NCBI GenBank assembly: GCA_030247725.1
Contig: JAOTRT010000008.1
Location: 122,127-186,126, forward strand
Direction of reading: 5' to 3'
DNA: 64,000 nt
Source: Candidatus Nitricoxidireducens bremensis
GTDB taxonomy: Bacteria > Pseudomonadota > Gammaproteobacteria > Burkholderiales > Rhodocyclaceae
This document shows, piece after piece, positions 58,504-64,000 of this stretch. Within the stretch, counting starts at the first letter, position 1; each line of letters opens with the position of its first letter. The notes beneath the pieces are model-generated. The model was not told the origin of the DNA, ran no database searches, and saw only the letters and a list, made by a program, of their open reading frames with translations. The position numbers were made by a program, and so were the translations under genes.

Positions 58504-59361
58504 CTAGCGTGACTTGAAGTGCTTTAGCAGGTTGTCCTCGTTGGAAATCGCATGACGCATTTCCGAATTGAGGCAATGGAGCGGCCTTTCCACTACAGAG
58601 GGAGGCCAGTCATCATAGTAATTGTCACCATCGAAATGAGCTCCCATCTGCCAGTTGAGAAGTCTGCGTTCACCGAGATCAACTAACGTGTCGCTCGTTT
58701 CCTGGTCTAGCCACCCCTGCGCTGAGAACCTCTTAATAAAGTCGTGAACGTGCCCCGCTAGCACCGCTGCAATTTCGAGTGCTCCTACCAAGTAGGCCTC
58801 TCTGAACAATCCGCCAAGCATCGCCAAGACGTCAAGATGCAACGGCAGGCTGGTGATCAACCGTGCAAGTTGAGCGTCGTAAATGGCGGCAACCTCGCTT
58901 CTGGAGGTATTGGGTAGCGCAAGTTCCTGCTCAAGTTTGCGGGCAGCAAACAGATGATGGACAACCAAAGATGGACGGCAAATACCGCATGACGCCATCA
59001 AGCGCTGCACAAATGGTTGTATGTCCGAAATTCCGATGGGGCCCGACTTTAATAGGTCCCAGAATGGTGAGCGGAAGTAGTCCGCTGTTCCTTTGAACAG
59101 TGGGTGGCCTTCCACACGCTCCACCAAGTCAAACGATCTGCGGCGGTGACTCCCTGCAGAAGGAACAGTTCCATTCCGGCGAATTCCCTCGAAGGCACGA
59201 ATTCTTGCCGGCCCAGTAGGCACCGGATCGTCAGTGTTTCTTGCGAACTCCAAGTCCAGTCGATAGTCGCTCCATCCGTCCCTTGCCTTAACAGCAAGGT
59301 ACCAGACCCTGGCGCGCAATCGATCAACGGCATCTGCCTTTGGCCGTCCCATTCTGGTCAT
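58504..59361 (-). CDS. Unknown protein of the island
   Basis: The 285-residue protein starts MTRMGRPKADAVDRLRARVWYLAVKARDGWSDYRLDLEFA, a basic N-terminus that could be a DNA-binding helix region. The rest is helical with no motif I recognise; short stretches such as HLDVLAMLGGLFREAYLVGALEIAAVLAGHVHDFIKRF look like a helical bundle. It is the first gene on the minus strand of the kwaA-kwaB-nuclease group, 123 bp before kwaA, and may or may not be cotranscribed. ATG 59361 is chosen over an upstream TTG (59391). Confidence 0.65.
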   Translation of the reverse strand: MTRMGRPKADAVDRLRARVWYLAVKARDGWSDYRLDLEFARNTDDPVPTGPARIRAFEGIRRNGTVPSAGSHRRRSFDLVERVEGHPLFKGTADYFRSPFWDLLKSGPIGISDIQPFVQRLMASCGICRPSLVVHHLFAARKLEQELALPNTSRSEVAAIYDAQLARLITSLPLHLDVLAMLGGLFREAYLVGALEIAAVLAGHVHDFIKRFSAQGWLDQETSDTLVDLGERRLLNWQMGAHFDGDNYYDDWPPSVVERPLHCLNSEMRHAISNEDNLLKHFKSR

Positions 59362-59497
59362 AGAAGCGGTGCTCTTCGCGGTCGTTTGCAATTGGTGGGA
59401 TGAAAGTATGGACTTATATGGGACTTTTTTATCCTAATTCACTCTGTTATTCCTATGAGCAACCAATCGCAACTACCGGGAATTGATCGTAACTGCC

Positions 59498-59761
59498 ATG
59501 CAAGAAGCCGCATTAAAGGATGTGATGCTGATGAAGTACGGCCCGCTAATGGGCGGCGAAGACCTGCGTCGGGCCCTCGGCTACCGAACTTGGTCAGCAT
59601 TTTCTCGTGCAGTGCGCACCGGTGTATTGGAGGTTACCGTCTTTGAAATTCCAGGCAGGCGCGGAAAGTTTGCCTTGACGCCCGAGGTTGCCGATTGGCT
59701 TAGCCGACTGCGCGAAGAACAGCCCGCAGCGATTCAACGAGGAAAGGAGGGCCCGCCATGA
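59498..59761 (+). CDS. Small DNA-binding-like protein upstream of the Tn7-like operon
   Basis: The 87-residue protein (MQEAALKDVMLMKYGPLMGGEDLRRALGYRTWSAFSRAVRTG) is basic, with a helix-turn-helix-like segment ALGYRTWSAFSRAVRTGVLEV and a short beta part (VFEIPGRRGKFALTPEVADWL) reminiscent of small excisionase or MerR-like regulators. It may regulate the transposon or an adjacent mobile element, but this is inference. ATG 59498 is selected; a TTG 15 bases earlier is less likely. A hairpin and two 20-bp repeats separate it from tnsAB. Confidence 0.55.
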   Translation: MQEAALKDVMLMKYGPLMGGEDLRRALGYRTWSAFSRAVRTGVLEVTVFEIPGRRGKFALTPEVADWLSRLREEQPAAIQRGKEGPP

Positions 59762-59799
59762 CGTAATAGCTAACGTCGTATAGGTGAGGCCTAGATGCG

Positions 59800-59832
59800 A
59801 AAACGGCCTGGGGTTGCAGCCCCAAGCCGTTT
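59800..59832. terminator. Hairpin between small regulator and transposon end
   Basis: AAACGGC and TGGGG pair with CCCCA and GCCGTTT around a TTGCAG loop (12 pairs, one mismatch). Short T-runs flank it on both strands, so it can act as a terminator in either direction, ending transcription from the small regulator gene. Confidence 0.6.
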
Positions 59833-59841
59833 CCTGAGAAC

Positions 59842-59908
59842 GTGTCAGTTGAGTACCGACAATTCCATTCTCCGCATCGATACCCATGGTGTCAAGAGTT
59901 TTCCGACA
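59842..59908. repeat. Two 20-bp direct repeats, candidate transposase-binding end
   Basis: GTGTCA-N8-CCGACA occurs at 59842-59861 and 59889-59908, 47 bp apart in the same orientation. Tn7-type ends start with TGT and carry direct ~20-bp TnsB sites, so 59843 is a candidate element terminus with tnsAB starting 194 bp inward. Only two copies are visible; Tn7 ends usually have three or more. They could instead be operators of the upstream regulator. Confidence 0.45.
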
Positions 59909-60036
59909 CCTGGCGGGTCTCTCTGCGCCCTTTCCAGAGCGCCCCATCGGCTTTCTGAAATTGCCATTAGGCAACTTGGTCCTGAACACATCACTTTGCC
60001 ATCGGACCTTGCCAAAGGCACAGACGGAGAACACTC

Positions 60037-62673
60037 ATGCTTACGCAAGACCAATTGTCACAACTCTACATCGAGCAGGACATCCCCCTTATTGGCCGTA
60101 AGGCTGTCGATACGATTCGTGCAACCGAGCCGATCCGAAGAGTTGGTGGCGGCACACACAACGTCACGACCCGTTTCGCCAGCCGAAAGATGGGCCGAGT
60201 CATTCAGGCCGAGAGCCACAAGGCTGAACTGCCGTTTCTGTACGGATGGGAGCACGACCCGAAAACCCAAGAGTTCTACGACCAGCCATCCAAGATAAAG
60301 CAGACTTACCTGAACGCGGCCAAGACCCAGGTTACCCATATGACGACACCCGACTACTTCCTTATTCAGGATACGTGGATGGGATGGGTGGAGGTCAAAC
60401 CTGAAGACGAACTTCTTAAGTCGTATCAGGAGGGCAGCGAACGCTATATCCCTGACGGTGCAGGTGGTTGGCGATGTCCGCCCGGAGAAGTGTTTGCGGG
60501 CCGGTTCGGATTAGGTTTTCGGGTTTGTTCGACCAGAGAAATCAACTGGATTCTCGTCCGGAATCTGGAGTTCCTGTCCGATTACCTGGGCGTCGTCCAC
60601 AAGCTACCGGAACCGACCGTCGACGACTCCATTAAGCGTTGCTTCGCAGGACGGCAGTGGGTGACCCTCCAGAGCTTGCTGACAACGGAAGGAGTGACGG
60701 CCGACCACATCTTCCTGTTGATCGCCTGCGGACGTCTGGTCGTCGACCTTGAACACGAACTGCTTAGCGAACCCCAGTACACCAACGCATGCCTTGATGA
60801 ATTCAGTGCCGATGTCTATCGACACCAGCGGCAAGACAAGGCAGGGAGCCATCCCGTTCCTTTGCATACAGTCCTGTTGGCACCAGGTACGCCCATCGCT
60901 TGGGACGGAACACCGTGGAAGGTAATTAATCTTGGGGCTGCAGACGTATTTCTCGAGGACTCGTCCGGTGCAATATCCTGCCTCCGTCTAGATCAGTTCA
61001 GGAGCCTCGTAGCGCGGGGTTCCATCATCGGAAGCAGCTCGGATAACCCGCAGGCCTTGGCATTAGATGTCCTGAACGGAGCGTCGCCGGAAGACCTGCA
61101 GGCCGCCATTCGACGCTCGGCATTACTTAGTGATGCTGCGGAGCTTGCCAAGGTTCCATGTCGGACAGCGAGATACTGGCGTAGGCGCGCAGCCGATGGC
61201 GAGTTCGCGTACGGCAACAGATTCATAGGCTTGCTGCCGCGGATTAGTCGCCGAGGAAACCGCAACCGGAAGATCGACCAAGGCGTCATCGTGGTGATGA
61301 ACAAAATCATCGACGAGCATGTACTGACCCCCAGCCAACTGACGAAATCTGTCTGCTACGGTATGGTCAGGAATCGCTGCGAAGAACGGGGGCTCCAGGC
61401 GCCGTCCGCGAAAACCTTCGCAGCCGAGATCAAACGGCGCAGCGAACATGCGGTTGTCGAGGCGCGCGAGGGGCGGAAGGCAGCCTATCCGATCACTGAG
61501 GTTCAATGGACGGTTGACCAGTCTACGCCGCGGCATGGCGGCCGTCCGTTCGAAATTGGCCATATCGACCATACCGAACTGGACATTGAACTCGTCGATA
61601 GCCGTACCGGCGCGAACCTGGGGCGGCCTTGGCTCACCATCTTCCTCGATGCGTATACGCGGGTCATCCTGGCGCTGTTCCTGACCTTCGACCCACCGAG
61701 TTACCGAAGCTGCATGGCCGTCATCCGGGAGGCGGTCCGGCGAAATGGACGGATTCCGAGAACAGTCGTCGTCGACCAGGGCAGCGAATTCGAAGGGATG
61801 TACTTCGAGGCATTGCTAGCTAGGTTGAGGACGCACAAGAAGTCGCGTCCGGCCTCCAAAGGGCGTTTCGGAAGCGTGATCGAGCGCTGGTTCGGCGTCA
61901 ATAACAAGGCGTTTATCCACAACCTTGCGGGTAACAGCCAGGCGCTACAGAGGCCGCGCAGCATGTCGCCGACCCATGATCCCCGCACCTTGGCTTGCTG
62001 GACCCTACAGGCATTAAACGAGGCCCTGGATCGCTTTGTCGATGATACCTACGCAAATTTGCGCCACCCAGCACTGGCAATGTCGCCGCGTGAGGCCTTG
62101 AATCGCGGCCTAGCCATGACGGGGGCACGTGACCATCTCCTGATCCCGTATACGGATGACTTCGTCCGCCTGTGCATGCCGACAACGCCGGCGGGGAAAG
62201 CGGTGGTGCGTTCGGGGCGCGGCATCAAGATCAAGGGTATTCAATACTGGCATGCCGTGTTCCGGGAGCCGGGTATCGTCGGGACCAAGGTTCCTTTCGT
62301 CTACGATCCATTCGATGTTTCACGGGCGTTCGCGTATGCAAACGGGACTTGGGTGCCCTGCCGGTCGGAATACCAAGCCCTGTTCGAGCGCCGGACGGAG
62401 CGCGAAATCGCGGCCATTTCCCAGGAAATCAGGCAAATCCAGTACTTGGCCGAAGCGAATCGCAACGTCAACGGCCAAGCGATTGCGGCTTTCGTGTCAC
62501 AGCAACTTGAAACCGAGGCCATCCTGAAGCAGCGCCGCCGTGACGCGGAGCAGCGCTCGGCGCAGGCTCCCGTGCCGAACGGACCAGCGGTAGCCATTTC
62601 AATGGATGTCAGACTGGAGCCCGATCCTTGGGCATCCCCCGTCGGCTTCGAAGCTATGGAGGTGCTGCAATGA
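60037..62673 (+). CDS. tnsAB: TnsA-TnsB fusion transposase
   Basis: The 878-residue protein fuses a TnsA endonuclease (~40-230) to a TnsB DDE transposase (~350-800). TnsA residues Glu64, Asp106 (TTPDYFLI), and Glu119-x-Lys121 (WVEVKPED) form the restriction-like site that cuts the 5' ends. TnsB has Asp511 (HIDHTELD), Asp580 (VVDQGSEF) and Glu616 (VIERWFG), spaced D-69-D-35-E, the transposase triad that joins 3' ends. A helix-turn-helix (LAKVPCRTARYWRRRA) precedes it. Both nuclease sites are intact, so cut-and-paste transposition is possible. GGAG lies upstream of the ATG, and the gene overlaps tnsC by ATGA. Confidence 0.93.
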   Translation: MLTQDQLSQLYIEQDIPLIGRKAVDTIRATEPIRRVGGGTHNVTTRFASRKMGRVIQAESHKAELPFLYGWEHDPKTQEFYDQPSKIKQTYLNAAKTQVTHMTTPDYFLIQDTWMGWVEVKPEDELLKSYQEGSERYIPDGAGGWRCPPGEVFAGRFGLGFRVCSTREINWILVRNLEFLSDYLGVVHKLPEPTVDDSIKRCFAGRQWVTLQSLLTTEGVTADHIFLLIACGRLVVDLEHELLSEPQYTNACLDEFSADVYRHQRQDKAGSHPVPLHTVLLAPGTPIAWDGTPWKVINLGAADVFLEDSSGAISCLRLDQFRSLVARGSIIGSSSDNPQALALDVLNGASPEDLQAAIRRSALLSDAAELAKVPCRTARYWRRRAADGEFAYGNRFIGLLPRISRRGNRNRKIDQGVIVVMNKIIDEHVLTPSQLTKSVCYGMVRNRCEERGLQAPSAKTFAAEIKRRSEHAVVEAREGRKAAYPITEVQWTVDQSTPRHGGRPFEIGHIDHTELDIELVDSRTGANLGRPWLTIFLDAYTRVILALFLTFDPPSYRSCMAVIREAVRRNGRIPRTVVVDQGSEFEGMYFEALLARLRTHKKSRPASKGRFGSVIERWFGVNNKAFIHNLAGNSQALQRPRSMSPTHDPRTLACWTLQALNEALDRFVDDTYANLRHPALAMSPREALNRGLAMTGARDHLLIPYTDDFVRLCMPTTPAGKAVVRSGRGIKIKGIQYWHAVFREPGIVGTKVPFVYDPFDVSRAFAYANGTWVPCRSEYQALFERRTEREIAAISQEIRQIQYLAEANRNVNGQAIAAFVSQQLETEAILKQRRRDAEQRSAQAPVPNGPAVAISMDVRLEPDPWASPVGFEAMEVLQ

Positions 62674-63785
62674 CCAAGAAGACCCTTGACCAAGCGATGA
62701 TCGACACGGCCGTGGCGGACTTCCGGAAATTCGTAATCGCGCATCCGAAAGCCAAGGAAGCATTCTTCGAGCTGATGACGGCCCTCCAGGCCATGTCAGC
62801 GCCGCAGATCATCATCCTCACCGGCCCGACCGGGGCCGGCAAGAGCACGCTGGCACAAGCAGCGCGCAACAAGCTGTTAAAGCGCTTTGAGGCTCAGATG
62901 CTCACCGAGCCGGATTTTGTGCCGGTGGTGACCATCAACGCCGTCCCGCCGAACGGGAGCACCTTTAGCTGGAAGGATTTCCATATCCGCTTGTTGAGCG
63001 GACAGAGCGAGCCGCTGGTCAACCGGAAGCTGTACATCCCTCCGCAGGCGACGCTGCTACCAACACAGGTTGCGCTTCCACCGGTCCTCGGAAACTCGAC
63101 AGCGGATGCGCTTCGACGTAGTGTCGAGCAGTACCTGAAGCTACGCCGGACCAAGGTTATGATCATCGACGAGGCCCATCACTTGCTGCTGGTCGGCGGG
63201 CTTCAACGGTTAGAGTGCCAGTTCGAGTCCCTAAAGTCGCTGACCATCGAGACCGGCGTCACCATCCTGCTCGTCGGCACCTACCGATTGCTCGACATTC
63301 TTGATCAAAGCGGTCAGCTCACACGGCGCAGCCAGGTCATCAACTACGCGCGCTACGACTACCGGCGACGTACCGATCTGGAGAGTTTCCGAAAGTTACT
63401 GGTGAATTTCGAGCGGCGGATGTGCGAGTTAGTCGAGACGAAGCTCGACGAGCATGCAGATTATTTCTACCGAAAATCGGGAGGCTGCGTCGGCATACTC
63501 AAGGATTGGTTGTCCCGTTGCCTGGAGCATGCGCTATGCGAGGGAAATCCTCTCATCAATGCCGGTTTTGCGGAGCGATTTGCCATCAAGAACCGCGGCC
63601 TCGTAACTATCGTCGAGGAGGCGTGCCTCGGAGAGGAACGGGTGGCGGACGTCGGCGACGACAGGCTGTTGGATCTCCTCAAGAACGGCGTCCTGCTCGC
63701 GAGCGAACGGCCTACGACGAGAAAAGTCCGACGTCCCGGTACCCGTAATCCGAAGCGCGATCCCGTCGGCGAGGTGGCTCCATGA
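62670..63785 (+). CDS. tnsC: TnsC/TniB-like AAA+ transposition regulator
   Basis: The 371-residue ATPase has Walker A GPTGAGKST (52-60) and Walker B VMIIDEAHHL near 163, then a TnsC-type segment (TGVTILLVGTYRLLDILDQSGQLTRRSQVI). TnsC assembles on DNA chosen by a TniQ/TnsD family protein and activates TnsAB. ATG 62670 overlaps the tnsAB stop. Its own stop overlaps the ATG of a broken tniQ. Confidence 0.92.
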   Translation: MTKKTLDQAMIDTAVADFRKFVIAHPKAKEAFFELMTALQAMSAPQIIILTGPTGAGKSTLAQAARNKLLKRFEAQMLTEPDFVPVVTINAVPPNGSTFSWKDFHIRLLSGQSEPLVNRKLYIPPQATLLPTQVALPPVLGNSTADALRRSVEQYLKLRRTKVMIIDEAHHLLLVGGLQRLECQFESLKSLTIETGVTILLVGTYRLLDILDQSGQLTRRSQVINYARYDYRRRTDLESFRKLLVNFERRMCELVETKLDEHADYFYRKSGGCVGILKDWLSRCLEHALCEGNPLINAGFAERFAIKNRGLVTIVEEACLGEERVADVGDDRLLDLLKNGVLLASERPTTRKVRRPGTRNPKRDPVGEVAP

Positions 63786-63889
63786 ATGCGAGCGATGGCC
63801 TTTTGAACTTTGGCGAATGGAACGAGATCACACTTCCTCCGAGAAGCTCATTGTTCCGACCGGAACCGCACGGCCTAGGGAAGGCCTGA
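63782..63889 (+). pseudogene. tniQ: Truncated tniQ (5' stub, 35 codons)
   Basis: The ATG overlaps the tnsC stop and the product ends LPPRSSLFRPEPHGLGKA followed by TGA. TniQ proteins of this group begin with text of the form LPPRSxLYxxxPxGxGT then VESLT, so this is the start of a TniQ cut just after the first motif. No continuation is found in any frame in the remaining 111 bases. Confidence 0.7.
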
Positions 63890-63903
63890 ACAAGTAGCAA
63901 CAG

Positions 63904-64000
63904 ATGAAGGCGACGAGCGCGATTCCTGCCGAGGGCTTTGAAATGGCGGCGAAATTCGCCCCACGGGGCGCAACTCGCAGGCCGTTTCCGGCCTATGGGC
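63904..64000 (+). CDS. Open frame running off the window edge
   Basis: An ATG at 63904 opens a frame (MKATSAIPAEGFEMAAKFAP, then RGATRRPFPAYG) still open at base 64000. No ribosome-binding site is convincing and no family is recognised. It may be the start of another island gene. Confidence 0.3.
   Translation, partial: MKATSAIPAEGFEMAAKFAPRGATRRPFPAYG

Larger units (their letters stand above)
59843..64000 (+). mobile_element. Tn7-like transposon, tnsAB-proximal end and core genes (right part outside window)
   Basis: The left limit is placed at the first repeat. Inside are a TnsA-TnsB fusion, TnsC and a truncated TniQ, all plus-strand with 4-bp overlaps. Tn7-type cores are normally read inward from the nearest end, which implies that the element extends rightwards past 64000. 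The other end, the target-site duplication and any cargo are not visible. No guide-RNA array or cas gene was found in the visible part. Confidence 0.6.

Noticed and set aside
59399..59440. Near-repeat GGACTTATAT / GGGACTTTTTTAT as a transposon end
   Set aside because: The two units match poorly and do not recur; it is more likely the A/T-rich promoter of the minus-strand unknown gene.
49600..64000. CRISPR array or cas genes for a guide-directed Tn7-like element
   Set aside because: No regularly spaced repeats and no cas-like proteins were seen in the visible part; they could lie right of the window.

Overview
This window looks like a chromosome segment of a GC-rich betaproteobacterium, most plausibly of the Rhodocyclales. 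The pointers are the order tRNA-Leu, tig, clpP, clpX, lon, tRNA-Val, ppiD, fabI, the hpnCDE squalene genes, a selD/mnmH pair, and an unusually dense set of PAS/GGDEF/EAL proteins and hybrid kinases. The lineage is inferred from gene content and order only.

Bases 1-9000 hold the 3' part of clpB, an LpxR-like outer-membrane protein, an HtrA-type protease, a five-domain protein with a C-terminal BLUF light sensor, an amidohydrolase, tag, and a Gp49/HigB-type toxin-antitoxin pair behind two palindromes. Bases 9000-26000 hold a Pat-like acetyltransferase, an adenylate cyclase fused to hemerythrin in an operon with a PAS kinase, the selenium genes selD and mnmH, tesA and a YbbA ATPase sharing one CATG start, a YegD-like Hsp70, a NIT-HAMP-GGDEF diguanylate cyclase, and hpnC-hpnD-hpnE. 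Bases 26000-35100 are the proteostasis block, with a sigma70 promoter before tRNA-Leu, a sigma32-like promoter before lon, and strong terminators after lon and ppiD. Bases 35100-49500 hold an orphan peptide-binding lipoprotein, two hybrid histidine kinases, two small unknown proteins, a six-PAS GGDEF-EAL protein with a duplicated PAS pair, a type IV pilin-like protein and a double-receiver regulator.

From about 49600 to the right edge base composition becomes clearly more A/T-rich and the genes are accessory. In order they are a DNA methyltransferase, NurA nuclease, HerA ATPase, a metallophosphoesterase, the 5' stub of a second metallophosphoesterase, a PD-(D/E)XK-like nuclease, a Kiwa-like kwaA-kwaB pair and a large unknown protein. 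A Tn7-like transposition operon follows: a TnsA-TnsB fusion, TnsC, and a TniQ gene that stops after 35 codons. Two 20-bp repeats upstream of tnsAB may mark the transposon end near 59843. If so, the defence genes lie outside that element, which would run rightward out of the window.

The best candidates for something undescribed are the MTase/NurA/HerA/phosphoesterase cluster, the ligand-binding/PAS/GGDEF/EAL/BLUF protein, and the cyclase-hemerythrin fusion. No CRISPR array or cas gene was seen.
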